A stretch of DNA of 34,744 nt from assembly GCA_018221205.1 (NCBI GenBank), contig JAAOYF010000012.1:1-34744 (forward strand), read 5' to 3'. The DNA is from Candidatus Woesearchaeota archaeon. Its GTDB lineage: Archaea; Nanobdellota; Nanobdellia; Woesearchaeales; WJIZ01. The position numbers and the translations under genes were made by a program. Under the pieces are notes generated by a model, which saw nothing but the letters and a program-made list of their open reading frames with translations, was not told the origin of the DNA and searched no databases. The stretch's first letter is position 1; the number at the start of each line of letters is the position of its first letter. Positions 7,926-15,306 of this stretch are shown piece by piece.

Positions 7926-8987
7926 CTATCCCTCCAAACCAAAAAATAATCTTGCTTCTTCGACTCTTTTCTTCGGAACTGTCTTCAACTGGCCAAGAGC
8001 TGCTTTCATGTCTTGGGAGACAATCTCTGTCCCTTTCAAACAGGATATCTTTCCGAATTCCTTCTTGTGGATCATCTCTGCAGCATGCACCCCTAATCTC
8101 GTGCCTAAGACACGGTCGAAGGCTGTCGGATGACCTGCTCTTTGCAGATGACCAAGAACAACATGTCTTGTCTCTTTTCCGGTCTCTTTCTGGATCACTT
8201 TGGCAAGCCTTTGTGCTATCCCGCCTAGACGGACATTGCCGAAAGCGTCTTTTTCATCAGTCTGTAACACCATCCCTCCCTCTTTGGGAACAGCTCCCTC
8301 AGAGCAGGCGATGATCGTGTAATGATATCCTTTCTTTTCCCGATTCTTTATTATTTTAACTATCTCCTTCATGTCGAACTTCTCTTCTGGAACAAGAATG
8401 ATATGTGCACCACCTGCCATACCTGCATGCAAGGTGAGCCAGCCGGCATGCCTACCCATAACCTCTACAACTAAGACACGGTCATGGCTTTTCGCAGTGG
8501 TATGAAGGTTGTCGATAGCATCTGCTGCAATATTGACTGCTGTATCAAAGCCAAACGTATAATCGGTCGCGTTGACATCATTGTCGATCGTCTTCGGCAC
8601 ACCAACTGCCTTTACCCCTTCCTGATGGAGCTTCCAGGCCACTCCCAGCGTATCATCCCCGCCGATGGCAATAAGATAATCACATCTGAACTTCTTGAGA
8701 TTCTTCTTTACCTGCTCAACTCCTCCCTCTACTTTGTAGGGATTCGTCCTTGAGGTACGTAGAATCGTTCCTCCTAGCATGTGGATATCCTGGACTCGGT
8801 CCAGGTCCAATGGATGAGGTTCTCCTTTTCCTAACAAACCGGCCCATCCTCTTCGAAAACCGAGAACATCATAACCGAGAGAAATCGCTTTTACAGTTAT
8901 GCCGCGTATAACGGCATTTAGCGCAGGCGCATCACCGCCTCCATTTAAGATTGCTATCTGCTTTTTTTTAGCACCAGTAACCGCCAT
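7926..8987 (-). CDS. pfkA: 6-phosphofructokinase, PfkA family, with PPi-type active-site residues
   Basis: Phosphorylates fructose 6-phosphate to fructose 1,6-bisphosphate. The PfkA fold is clear: G-G-G-D-A-P-A-L-N-A-V-I-R-G at the N-terminus, G-G-D-D-T at about 109-113, P-K-T-I-D-N-D at about 131-137, and M-G-R-H-A-G-W. Family knowledge: Asp in the GGDD position and Lys in PKTIDND mark PPi-dependent enzymes, while ATP-dependent ones have Gly in both. The enzyme is therefore probably pyrophosphate-dependent and reversible. Start: GAGGGGTG lies 4-7 nt before the ATG at 8987; a GTG at 8993 is an alternative and would add two residues. It is the first gene of the pfk-fba-gap operon, with a TATA box at 9028-9040. 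The usual archaeal ADP-dependent PFK is not what this is. Confidence 0.92.
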   Translation of the reverse strand: MAVTGAKKKQIAILNGGGDAPALNAVIRGITVKAISLGYDVLGFRRGWAGLLGKGEPHPLDLDRVQDIHMLGGTILRTSRTNPYKVEGGVEQVKKNLKKFRCDYLIAIGGDDTLGVAWKLHQEGVKAVGVPKTIDNDVNATDYTFGFDTAVNIAADAIDNLHTTAKSHDRVLVVEVMGRHAGWLTLHAGMAGGAHIILVPEEKFDMKEIVKIIKNREKKGYHYTIIACSEGAVPKEGGMVLQTDEKDAFGNVRLGGIAQRLAKVIQKETGKETRHVVLGHLQRAGHPTAFDRVLGTRLGVHAAEMIHKKEFGKISCLKGTEIVSQDMKAALGQLKTVPKKRVEEARLFFGLEG

Positions 8988-9027
8988 CTGCACCCCTCTA
9001 AATTATATTTTTTGTGGAAGATGCCTG

Positions 9028-9040
9028 TATTTAAAGGTTT
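9028..9040 (-). promoter_or_regulatory. BRE/TATA promoter of the glycolytic operon
   Basis: On the minus strand AAACCTTTAAATA gives a TATA box with an upstream BRE-like AAACC. Transcription would start near 9008, leaving a roughly 20-nt leader that includes the GAGGGGTG ribosome binding site of pfk. Confidence 0.55.
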
Positions 9041-9063
9041 TGATGGTAGGACAAAGGAGGATA

Positions 9064-9975
9064 TCAGTTTAGAAATTTCTTCAGCCTTATGAGATTATGT
9101 CTCAACCATTCTTTATTCTTAAGCTCATGTGAGATGTTTATCATGCTTATCCTGTGCCAAAGTTCATAGAGCTCTTTTCTCTCGGTGTAGTCCTTTGAGA
9201 TGGATCCATGCTTTGTATAGCCGTCAAAGAATACTTTCCGCATCTTAGGATGCTTGGTAAAATCCCATAGCTCCATCTTAGTGAAATCGTTCTCATTATG
9301 GCCTGCGATGGCCCACTCAACATCGATGATCCCGGCTATCTTATCCTTGTCAGCCATGATGTGGGAAGAATGGAAATCCTTATGCACCATGCAAGGCTTG
9401 CTCCTTATCTGAAAAAGATGTTCCTGCTCATTTATGGAGCTCATCACTCTCGGAAGCAATCGCTTCACTTCATGATAATGCTTAATCTTCGCAAGCTTCA
9501 ATTCAATATCATATTCAGCAAAATCTTTCCACCTGTCGAAAGCAGGATTGATGTCCTTGCCGATGATCCAGCCGAACTTCTTGAACTTGATAGAATGGAG
9601 CTTTGCCAGCAGTTCCCCTGCTTTATGATAGATGTCCTCATTCTTGCATGAACGGTAGCACTTCTCCAGCTTTATCCCAGGTATGTGTGACATCAGGGTG
9701 TAGGCGAAAGGAATAATCTCCAGAGAGTCATCTGCTGTATAAATCCGGGGAATAGGGATATCTGTATGAGTAGAGATGGTCTTATAGACAAAAGATTCTT
9801 TCTTTGCCTTCCATGCTTCATTGAATACTCTCAGAATGATGTCCTTGCCCTTGTCAAGCTTGATATCCCACAAGGTGTTGATATGGCTTCCCTTGAATGG
9901 AGTAATACTCCTTATCTTTGTCGGGCCGAAGCAGTCATCGACAACGTTCTGGATATCCTTTCTTGTAATCTTCAT
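9064..9975 (-). CDS. APH/choline kinase-fold phosphotransferase
   Basis: A 303-residue member of the aminoglycoside phosphotransferase-like kinase fold. The N-lobe has I-I-L-R-V-F with a likely ATP-binding residue, then the hinge Y-T-L-M-S-H-I-P-G. The catalytic loop reads M-V-H-K-D-F-H-S-S-H-I, against the family consensus H-G-D-x-H-x-x-N, so the final Asn is His here. The metal-binding segment is G-I-I-D-V-E-W-A-I-A-G. Such enzymes phosphorylate small hydroxylated molecules (sugars, choline, antibiotics, nucleosides); the substrate cannot be told. ATG 9975 is used rather than the TTG at 9978, with TATA-like TTATAAAG about 30 nt upstream. It is a single gene, separated from the glycolytic operon by the pfk promoter. 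Confidence 0.85.
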   Translation of the reverse strand: MKITRKDIQNVVDDCFGPTKIRSITPFKGSHINTLWDIKLDKGKDIILRVFNEAWKAKKESFVYKTISTHTDIPIPRIYTADDSLEIIPFAYTLMSHIPGIKLEKCYRSCKNEDIYHKAGELLAKLHSIKFKKFGWIIGKDINPAFDRWKDFAEYDIELKLAKIKHYHEVKRLLPRVMSSINEQEHLFQIRSKPCMVHKDFHSSHIMADKDKIAGIIDVEWAIAGHNENDFTKMELWDFTKHPKMRKVFFDGYTKHGSISKDYTERKELYELWHRISMINISHELKNKEWLRHNLIRLKKFLN

Positions 9976-10000
9976 CAAAAGGGTATTGGTCGGGCTAGAC

Positions 10001-10013
10001 TTTATAATATTAA
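10001..10013 (-). promoter_or_regulatory. TATA box for the APH-fold kinase gene
   Basis: Minus-strand TTAATATTATAAA is centred about 30 nt before the ATG at 9975, implying a nearly leaderless transcript. Confidence 0.45.
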
Positions 10014-10035
10014 CCCTTAGAAATACTGGCCATTT

Positions 10036-10581
10036 TCAAGTCTTCTGATACGTGCCCATAAGGACAATTTCCTCAATCTTATGCACCTCTACCTGTGCGT
10101 AAAAATCCTGGCTATTGTCAGCATCAAGCCTATCGACATCCAACGCATAGAGCTTGAAGAAATATCTATGAGTGCCGGATGGGGGGCAAGGGCCGCCATA
10201 AGCCCCTCTCTTGAAGGAATTGATGACTTCGGTTCCTGGAATGGAGTTCTCTTTTATCTCCCTGGCTGTTGCAGGAATGTCCTTCACGAGCCAGTGGATC
10301 CACGTTCCCATGGGGGCATCCGGATCGTCCATAATAAGGGCGAAACTTCTTGTAGCTTCAGGAACACCATCCCAGCTCAGCTGAGGATTGATGTCTTCTC
10401 CCTGGCAAGTATACTTGATTGGAATAGTCTCTTCATGTTGGAAAGCAGTCGATGTGAGTCTCATAGCAGCATCACCTTGAATCTCTTTTGCATCAATCTG
10501 AGGACCGACATATTCGCGCTCAGTCATCTGTATACATCCTGCTAAGAAGACAAGAGTGAGAAGTATAATGACTGTCCTCAT
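10036..10581 (-). CDS. PEBP (YbhB/YbcL) family lipoprotein
   Basis: Phosphatidylethanolamine-binding-protein family, 181 aa. The N-terminus M-R-T-V-I-I-L-L-T-L-V-F-L-A-G-C is a signal peptide with a lipobox ending in Cys, so the mature protein is probably lipid-anchored on the outside of the membrane. PEBP motifs follow: D-D-P-D-A-P-M-G-T-W-I-H-W-L-V, G-P-C-P-P-S-G-T-H-R-Y-F-F-K-L-Y-A-L-D, which form the anion-binding pocket. The ligand is unknown for the archaeal and bacterial members. ATG 10581 is preferred over TTG 10593: it puts Met directly before the signal peptide and lies 28 nt from a TATA box. It is divergently transcribed from the small membrane protein gene at 10659. Confidence 0.93.
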   Translation of the reverse strand: MRTVIILLTLVFLAGCIQMTEREYVGPQIDAKEIQGDAAMRLTSTAFQHEETIPIKYTCQGEDINPQLSWDGVPEATRSFALIMDDPDAPMGTWIHWLVKDIPATAREIKENSIPGTEVINSFKRGAYGGPCPPSGTHRYFFKLYALDVDRLDADNSQDFYAQVEVHKIEEIVLMGTYQKT

Positions 10582-10602
10582 GAATCGATCCAATAGTGGA
10601 TT

Positions 10603-10616
10603 GCTTAAAAATTTTT
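10603..10616 (-). promoter_or_regulatory. TATA box for the PEBP lipoprotein gene
   Basis: Minus-strand AAAAATTTTTAAGC lies about 28 nt before ATG 10581. It is half of a divergent promoter pair with the TATA box at 10626. Confidence 0.5.
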
Positions 10617-10625
10617 CCCATAGAA

Positions 10626-10637
10626 AAGCTTTTAAAC
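10626..10637 (+). promoter_or_regulatory. TATA box for the small membrane protein gene
   Basis: AAGCTTTTAAAC is centred 27 nt before ATG 10659, indicating a leaderless start. Confidence 0.5.
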
Positions 10638-10658
10638 AATACCCCTCAAGGAAAGAAT

Positions 10659-11006
10659 ATGTTTAAATCCATGCGAAGACTGAAAAAAGAGGAGAAATGG
10701 GTCCTCGGCATAGGTGTCATCTTCACTGTTGTCATCTTCTATCTGATCAACTTTTATTTCACCGGCCAGCAGCTCATCTTCTGGGCAATAGTGGAAGCAG
10801 GCATCATGTGGCTGGTCATCATCTCACTCCTGATCCTGGCCGACAATCATCGCATCTTGAATGATGAGCTCAAAGAGATCCTCAGGGAACATATCAAAGA
10901 AAGCAAGACCCTGAAAGAAATCAGCCACGAAGAACTGCAGGAAATAAAACTTCTTAAGAAGGTCGCCAAGGAAGCAATGAACCTAATGAAAAAGAAGAAG
11001 ACCTGA
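10659..11006 (+). CDS. Small two-helix membrane protein with charged C-terminal coil
   Basis: A 115-residue protein of unknown function. After a basic N-terminus (F-K-S-M-R-R-L-K-K-E-E-K) come two membrane segments (about 14-34 and 41-61: V-L-G-I-G-V-I-F-T-V-V-I-F-Y and F-W-A-I-V-E-A-G-I-M-W-L-V). A long amphipathic, Glu/Lys-rich helix (about 65-115) follows and likely forms a cytoplasmic coiled coil. By the positive-inside rule both ends would be cytoplasmic. The frame is open from 10596, but ATG 10659 has a TATA box 27 nt upstream and marks the start of the basic N-terminus. The 3' end overlaps the convergent pilin-like gene by about 50 nt. Confidence 0.7.
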   Translation: MFKSMRRLKKEEKWVLGIGVIFTVVIFYLINFYFTGQQLIFWAIVEAGIMWLVIISLLILADNHRILNDELKEILREHIKESKTLKEISHEELQEIKLLKKVAKEAMNLMKKKKT

Positions 11007-11451
11007 CAAAAAGAATCTTTCCTTCTACTTTATGAATAAGATCTGAGCGGACTGTAGTATACTCTAAGATGATATCTCCTTCTACCTTCTTGGGCATGGG
11101 ATTACAGTTGATCGCGACCTTCTGGGTTTTTCGCTGCTCAAGCCGTAAGGGCGGATCAAAGACCTGCTCATACGGACATAAAGCATTGTCCAGCCTTATG
11201 GACCTCAATCTTATCTCAACAGGATTGAGACTGATTAGGGTAAACGAAAGTGCCTTGTCATCGATATAAGGATCACGGCACATGAAATCCATAGGTGGGG
11301 AGCATCTCAATGATCCCAATAATCCGAAACTGAAGACTCCTGTATAGAAGAGAAATGCCATGATGCCGATGAAAAATATCAGCAGCCATCCATAGTTTGA
11401 AAGGTATTCAAAGAAAATCCCTCCTTTTTTATCCACTACCAACCCATCCAT
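10954..11451 (-). CDS. Membrane-anchored protein with type IV pilin-like N-terminus
   Basis: A 165-residue protein. Its N-terminus D-K-K-G-G-I-F-F-E-Y-L-S-N-Y-G-W-L-L-I resembles the archaeal class III signal peptide pattern K-K-G-(Q)-x-x-x-E-(F/Y)-L-x-x-Y-G-W-A-I common in DPANN pilin-like proteins. It is followed by a hydrophobic helix to about residue 43. Cleavage by a PibD/FlaK-type peptidase after K-K-G is possible. The rest is a beta-rich extracellular domain with six cysteines or fewer in pairs (R-C-S-P-P, F-M-C-R-D, A-L-C-P-Y, I-N-C-N-P) that may form disulfides. It may be a minor pilin or pseudopilin, but the Gly-Gly-Ile replacement of Gly-Gln-Ala makes this tentative. The 3' end overlaps the convergent small membrane protein gene. 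Confidence 0.65.
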   Translation of the reverse strand: MDGLVVDKKGGIFFEYLSNYGWLLIFFIGIMAFLFYTGVFSFGLLGSLRCSPPMDFMCRDPYIDDKALSFTLISLNPVEIRLRSIRLDNALCPYEQVFDPPLRLEQRKTQKVAINCNPMPKKVEGDIILEYTTVRSDLIHKVEGKILFVRSSSFSLGSLLPWRPS

Positions 11452-11484
11452 ACATGATGAGTCCAGAATTAATTCTATATAAAA

Positions 11485-11769
11485 TTATTCATCTACGGTA
11501 AAGAGCCTTGAATCTTTCACATCAAACATCTTTAATCGGGCGCCTGCATCAAGCCATCCGTGAGCATAGTTAAGGGCAGCGAACGCTGTCACTTTATCGC
11601 CTTTCTCTGCAAAATGATGGGCATCGCTGAGATAACGCTGGATCATATCAAGAAAATCTTCACGCTCCTTTTCCAGGTTTGTTTTGTTGGAAGAGGCCTT
11701 TGCCTTTTCAAGGGCCTCTGTAGTCAGAGAAAAGTAATGTTTGAGCTTCTCTTCGCTTACTGCATTCAT
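11485..11769 (-). CDS. DUF357 family protein
   Basis: A 94-residue helical protein of the archaeal DUF357 family, recognised from A-H-H-F-A-E-K-G-D-K-V-T-A-F-A-A-L and N-Y-A-H-G-W-L-D-A-G-A-R-L. The N-terminal half is a long charged helix. No biochemical role is established that I know of. Its start overlaps the rpoK stop (ATGA), placing it as the last gene of the rnp2-psmA-exosome-rpoK operon. That location suggests a job in RNA turnover or transcription, which is inference only. Confidence 0.85.
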   Translation of the reverse strand: MNAVSEEKLKHYFSLTTEALEKAKASSNKTNLEKEREDFLDMIQRYLSDAHHFAEKGDKVTAFAALNYAHGWLDAGARLKMFDVKDSRLFTVDE

Positions 11770-11987
11770 GCTTGTTCCTGCAGCTTATTCCTGGAGACAG
11801 GCATCGGTCTTTTCACTGCTATGGGGATGATGCCCTTCGCAAATTCTATCTTGGCGATCTCCACAGGATTATACCCTATCTTCTTCAGCTCTTCCTCGCT
11901 CACCTTTACCAAAAAAGGTGCGCCCATGCTGATCTGCAGGGCTCGAGAACCGACGACCCTTGCCTGCTCATATTTTGTCATTTTCAT
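11766..11987 (-). CDS. rpoK: DNA-directed RNA polymerase subunit K (Rpo6/RPB6)
   Basis: A 73-residue protein corresponding to the conserved core of archaeal Rpo6, the omega/RPB6 homologue that helps assemble the RNA polymerase clamp. Conserved features visible: T-K-Y-E-Q-A-R-V-V-G-S-R-A-L-Q-I-S-M-G-A-P, then P-V-E-I-A-K-I-E-F, and the C-terminal strand I-I-P-I-A-V-K-R-P. The RBS GGTGAT overlaps the stop of rrp42 upstream, and its own stop overlaps DUF357 (ATGA). ATG 11981 is an alternative start two codons downstream. Position behind the exosome genes differs from the ribosomal protein neighbourhoods where rpoK often lies. Confidence 0.95.
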   Translation of the reverse strand: MKMTKYEQARVVGSRALQISMGAPFLVKVSEEELKKIGYNPVEIAKIEFAKGIIPIAVKRPMPVSRNKLQEQA

Positions 11988-11995
11988 GCTATCAC

Positions 11996-12763
11996 CTAGA
12001 GGGCTTTCCGATACTCTTTAGACTTTTCTGATGCAATATCAATCATCTTGGAGACTTCCTCTTCTGTCAATGGATGGTCTCCTCCTTTCTGGAGTGCACA
12101 GATCGTCCCGTCCGCTGTTGTGGTTATGGTCAATCGTGCGTCCATGGCCTTGTCTTCCTCTGTCAAGGGATCGACAATGAAATACTTCCCGAGCTTATAT
12201 ACTGTCACTGCAATGGGTTCTTTGCTCAGCTCGACAGGCTTCTTTCCGGGATTCCTATAGTCAAGTTTTCCGTCGACCATATCCGGGAATTTCGCGTCCT
12301 TCAGTGCTGCTAGAGCTGCTAGAGCTGAGATGTCGAACAGGCCGCCTGCATCATTAATGGTCACAATGTCAATGATGACAATCCACACTTTCTCGCCCTT
12401 TTCAATGCAGAGCTTCTTGAAATCGATGGCTTTGCTCTCTCTCAAACCTCGATCCACCACTCTTGCCAGCTCCACTGCCTTGATGCTCGGTGGACCGGGT
12501 TCATAGTCTGGACTGGAAAGGGGCAATAATTCTGCACCTACCATGATCGTTCCTTTATCCGGAGAATCCGGATAGGGAGTTCCCATCTCCATCTTTACGC
12601 CGACAATGACTTCAGTTTCACCACAGGTTACTTTCGCAGATCCTTCTGCTGTCTTTGATACTCCATACTCCACTATCAATGGCTGTCTGATATCTAAAGC
12701 AGACCTTCCGTCTAATCTCTTTCCATTGTCAAGGAGTTTGATGATATGTGATTTTCCGTTCAT
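11996..12763 (-). CDS. rrp42: Exosome complex component Rrp42
   Basis: Non-catalytic RNase PH-fold subunit that alternates with Rrp41 in the hexameric ring of the archaeal exosome. 255 aa. The family pattern is seen in N-G-K-R-L-D-G-R-S-A-L-D-I-R, G-E-T-E-V-I-V-G-V-K, a proline-rich loop P-G-P-P-S-I, V-V-D-R-G-L-R-E-S and N-D-A-G-G-L-F-D. The Rrp41-type phosphate-binding active-site residues are absent, as expected. ATG 12763 is chosen with GTGA a few nt upstream; a GTG at 12772 overlaps the rrp41 stop. It sits between rrp41 and rpoK in the operon. Confidence 0.95.
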   Translation of the reverse strand: MNGKSHIIKLLDNGKRLDGRSALDIRQPLIVEYGVSKTAEGSAKVTCGETEVIVGVKMEMGTPYPDSPDKGTIMVGAELLPLSSPDYEPGPPSIKAVELARVVDRGLRESKAIDFKKLCIEKGEKVWIVIIDIVTINDAGGLFDISALAALAALKDAKFPDMVDGKLDYRNPGKKPVELSKEPIAVTVYKLGKYFIVDPLTEEDKAMDARLTITTTADGTICALQKGGDHPLTEEEVSKMIDIASEKSKEYRKAL

Positions 12764-12764
12764 C

Positions 12765-13460
12765 TTATTCACTTCCGTATTTCGCTTTCAGTGCTTTCTT
12801 CTGCACTTCGTAGATCTTTATACATGCGTCCTTTGCCATGCTAATGCCTTTGAGGAGCATGTCTTTGCTCACTTCTCCATCCATCTGCAGCAAGGTTATC
12901 TCATTCGTGCGGTTGATCATCGCGACAGGTATATCTGCCACTGGTCCGTCCTCATATGCCTCTTCTGCATAATCCAGATCGACGAGCATCTGGTCGCCAT
13001 TCAGACCTACCGATACTGCGCTGACCAGATCTTTCATGACCAGGCCAGCATCTGCAAGGGCCATGGAGGCAGCGCAGATACCTGCGCATCTCGATCCTGC
13101 CTCTGTCTGAGGCAGCTCGATGAAGACATCCACTACTGAATTCGGATATTCTTCCAGATCAAGAACTGGCAGCAATGACTTCACTGTCACAAAAGAGATC
13201 TCTTTTGACCTTCGGCTCTGGCCGGGCCTTACTCGATCTCCTGCGCCTGAGAAAGGCATCATATTGTAACTGCACCTTAAAATCCCTCTTCCTGGATCCT
13301 GCAGAAATTTCGGATAGAGATTTCTCGGTCCGTACACTGCTGCATATGCCCAGGTATTTCCGATCTTGAAATAAGCGGATCCGTCAGCGTTCTTGATAAC
13401 ACCGACCTTTGCTTCCATCTTTCTGAGATCTTCCGGTTGCCTACCATCATGCCTTTTCAT
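12765..13460 (-). CDS. rrp41: Exosome complex component Rrp41 (catalytic RNase PH subunit)
   Basis: Phosphorolytic 3'-5' exoribonuclease subunit of the exosome, 231 aa. RNase PH features: K-R-H-D-G-R-Q-P-E-D-L-R, G-N-T-W-A-Y-A-A-V-Y-G-P-R, the arginine-rich R-V-R-P-G-Q-S-R-R-S-K-E-I RNA-binding segment, E-L-P-Q-T-E-A-G-S-R-C-A-G (phosphate binding) and D-L-D-Y-A-E-E. These contain the acidic residues of the active site. The N-terminus of family members often begins with K-R-x-D-G-R, supporting ATG 13460, which has GAGGTG just upstream; the TTG at 13472 is rejected. The gene overlaps the end of rrp4 by 14 nt. Confidence 0.96.
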   Translation of the reverse strand: MKRHDGRQPEDLRKMEAKVGVIKNADGSAYFKIGNTWAYAAVYGPRNLYPKFLQDPGRGILRCSYNMMPFSGAGDRVRPGQSRRSKEISFVTVKSLLPVLDLEEYPNSVVDVFIELPQTEAGSRCAGICAASMALADAGLVMKDLVSAVSVGLNGDQMLVDLDYAEEAYEDGPVADIPVAMINRTNEITLLQMDGEVSKDMLLKGISMAKDACIKIYEVQKKALKAKYGSE

Positions 13461-14163
13461 TTTGCACCTCAATCTTCTTCCCTGTCTGTTTCTCGAGGTA
13501 TTCCTTTATGGTGTTCGTCAATCCGGGAATATGGGATTCTCGTTCTATCTTCTTGATCGTTTCGATAGCGATGAATTCATTATTCACATCTCCCTGTATC
13601 CAGACGATACCGTTCTGCCCTACAACAATCCTGCAGCCGGTCGCGTTCTTGATCATGCTCACCATCGAGCCTTTCTTGCCGATTATCCTCGGCACCTTGT
13701 TGGTGTTGACCTTGACTATACGTCCATCAACCAGCTTCTTCAGACCTGGCTCGCGCATACTTACATCGACAAGCTTCTGCGATGTTACGTTGGTTATCTT
13801 ACAGACGACATGATCTTCCAGATTATAATACTCTGTGAGATCAGCACCTCTGCCGATATAATCCGATGTTGCGTCCTTGAGTGACATCATCGCGGAATAG
13901 GCTGAATTGGTCTCTAATCTCCAACCGCTGAATGTGATGTCAATCACCTTGCAGATGATGGTGTCTCCGGTTTTAGGTATATAGACGCCTGAAAGCGGGA
14001 CCACTTTTATTGTCCGTCCATCAATATAGACCACTCCTAATCGTGAAGAATAAATCTCTTCGTTATCTCTGTAGGCTCCAGGTCCTGGAAAATTGTCCAT
14101 GCCCTTCACTAAGAGCTCTCCTGGAACTACAATGTCTTTTGGTTTAACTAATACTTCTGTCAT
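13447..14163 (-). CDS. rrp4: Exosome complex RNA-binding component Rrp4
   Basis: Cap subunit of the archaeal exosome that recruits RNA, 238 aa. Domains in order: N-terminal domain (D-I-V-V-P-G-E-L-L), an S1 domain (about 65-140: G-D-T-I-I-C-K-V-I-D-I-T ... V-V-C-K-I-T-N-V) and a KH domain (about 150-210) with the loop R-I-I-G-K-K-G-S-M-V, followed by the strand G-C-R-I-V-V-G-Q-N-G-I-V-W-I. AAGGAG lies five nt before the ATG. It starts 9 nt after psmA; the SBDS gene found between them in many archaea is missing here. Confidence 0.96.
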   Translation of the reverse strand: MTEVLVKPKDIVVPGELLVKGMDNFPGPGAYRDNEEIYSSRLGVVYIDGRTIKVVPLSGVYIPKTGDTIICKVIDITFSGWRLETNSAYSAMMSLKDATSDYIGRGADLTEYYNLEDHVVCKITNVTSQKLVDVSMREPGLKKLVDGRIVKVNTNKVPRIIGKKGSMVSMIKNATGCRIVVGQNGIVWIQGDVNNEFIAIETIKKIERESHIPGLTNTIKEYLEKQTGKKIEVQNEKA

Positions 14164-14172
14164 TTTAACTCC

Positions 14173-14904
14173 TTATTTCTTTCTTTTTCTTCCGTTCGAT
14201 GCTGCTGTAATCTCATCTTTTGTAAAGACGCTGAAGTCTTTATCTTTAAGAGAGATGTACGCTGCATCGATACGTTCTGCGTTGAAATTATCGCCAAGCA
14301 CCTGTTTCAGCGCTTTCACTGAAATGGCCAATCCTTCGGCCATCGAGATATCATCACGATACTCTTTCTTGAGTATCTCTTCGATCTCTACTTCGCCTTC
14401 TCCGATGACTGTTGCCTTGTATTCAAAGAATATTCCCGTTGGATCAGTCTCATACAGGTGAGGTCTTTCATCAATCCCGCCTATGAGCAATGATACGCCG
14501 AATGGTCTCAAGCCTCCGCTTTGAGTGCAGATCTGCTTCAGATTAGCGATATCCTTGACTATGCTCAATGTATCAATCATCGTATCATAGGTTACCCTGT
14601 GCTGCTGGGCTTTCACTTGTGCCCTTTCTGTCAAGACTCTCGCATCAGACAAGATGCCTGAAGCGGTCGCCATGATATGATTGTCAATCTTAGAGATCTT
14701 CTCCACTGAATCACTTACAATTAAAGGATCGATGAGCCTCTTATCGGTCACGAAGATAACTCCATCCTTGCAGACCACTCCCATAGCAGTCGATCCTTGC
14801 CGTACGGTCTTCTTTGCGTACTCTACCTGTAGGAGTCTTCCGTCAGGAGAAAACATCGTAATTGCCCTGTCGTATCCCATCATCTGATGTTGCATTGGTT
14901 GCAT
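14173..14904 (-). CDS. psmA: 20S proteasome alpha subunit
   Basis: Forms the outer rings of the 20S proteasome. 243 aa. The alpha-type signature is M-G-Y-D-R-A-I-T-M-F-S-P-D-G-R-L-L-Q-V-E-Y-A. Next come G-V-V-C-K-D-G-V-I-F-V-T-D-K-R and G-G-L-R-P-F-G-V-S-L-L-I-G-G, both conserved in the Ntn-hydrolase fold. There is no N-terminal catalytic Thr, as expected for alpha chains. The C-terminus is very basic (N-G-R-K-R-K-K). The RBS GGTGAT overlaps the rnp2 stop. The N-terminal extension M-Q-P-M-Q-H-Q-M could start at several Met codons; 14904 has the best RBS. The beta subunit is not in the window. Confidence 0.96.
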   Translation of the reverse strand: MQPMQHQMMGYDRAITMFSPDGRLLQVEYAKKTVRQGSTAMGVVCKDGVIFVTDKRLIDPLIVSDSVEKISKIDNHIMATASGILSDARVLTERAQVKAQQHRVTYDTMIDTLSIVKDIANLKQICTQSGGLRPFGVSLLIGGIDERPHLYETDPTGIFFEYKATVIGEGEVEIEEILKKEYRDDISMAEGLAISVKALKQVLGDNFNAERIDAAYISLKDKDFSVFTKDEITAASNGRKRKK

Positions 14905-14908
14905 GATA

Positions 14909-15244
14909 TCACCTTAAAAATTTGTTTTTTGCTTTTTTCAATATGCCGGATATTCCTTTTATATTGAGTATGATTTTCTTTCCTGCTACTGATTTTACGA
15001 GGAGAAGAGCTTTCTTGGTGTCATTAAGCATCTTATTGTTCACTCTCAGCATGCCTTGGTTGTTGCTGAAGGTGTTCTTTATGATATACATATTTGCTCG
15101 TTCCCAGCCGAACTCTCCTAATAATCGTAGACTGGTTTGCTGTATGGCCTTGCTGACCTGTGCAAAAGAAAACTTGTCTTGTGACTGTATTTGGTACACA
15201 ATATACCGTTTTCTTTCCCTTTGACTCGGTCTTAATTTAGCCAT
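14909..15244 (-). CDS. rnp2: Ribonuclease P protein component 2 (Pop5)
   Basis: Protein subunit of archaeal RNase P, 111 aa, homologue of Pop5. It is recognised by the N-terminus L-R-P-S-Q-R-E-R-K-R-Y-I-V-Y-Q-I and the distribution of charged and hydrophobic strands; the middle F-G-W-E-R-A-N-M-Y-I-I and V-A-G-K-K-I-I-L segments fit the RRM-like fold. It leads the operon that continues to psmA and the exosome genes, a well-known archaeal arrangement. A TATA box at 15290-15300 with about 25 nt of leader and GGGAGC near the ATG supports the start. Confidence 0.9.
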   Translation of the reverse strand: MAKLRPSQRERKRYIVYQIQSQDKFSFAQVSKAIQQTSLRLLGEFGWERANMYIIKNTFSNNQGMLRVNNKMLNDTKKALLLVKSVAGKKIILNIKGISGILKKAKNKFLR

Positions 15245-15289
15245 GAGAAAAAAGCTCCCTTTCTCTCTGTGTTGAGAGATTAGATAAGG

Positions 15290-15300
15290 CTATATAAAGG
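15290..15300 (-). promoter_or_regulatory. TATA box of the rnp2-psmA-exosome operon
   Basis: Minus-strand CCTTTATATAG would place transcription start near 15269. The seven following genes have short gaps or overlaps and no other evident promoter. Confidence 0.55.
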
Positions 15301-15306
15301 TTACTA

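Noticed and set aside
7877-8314. Plus-strand open frame of 145 codons over aldolase/PFK
   Set aside because: Entirely antisense to two conserved enzymes; Ser/Leu-rich translation typical of a shadow frame.
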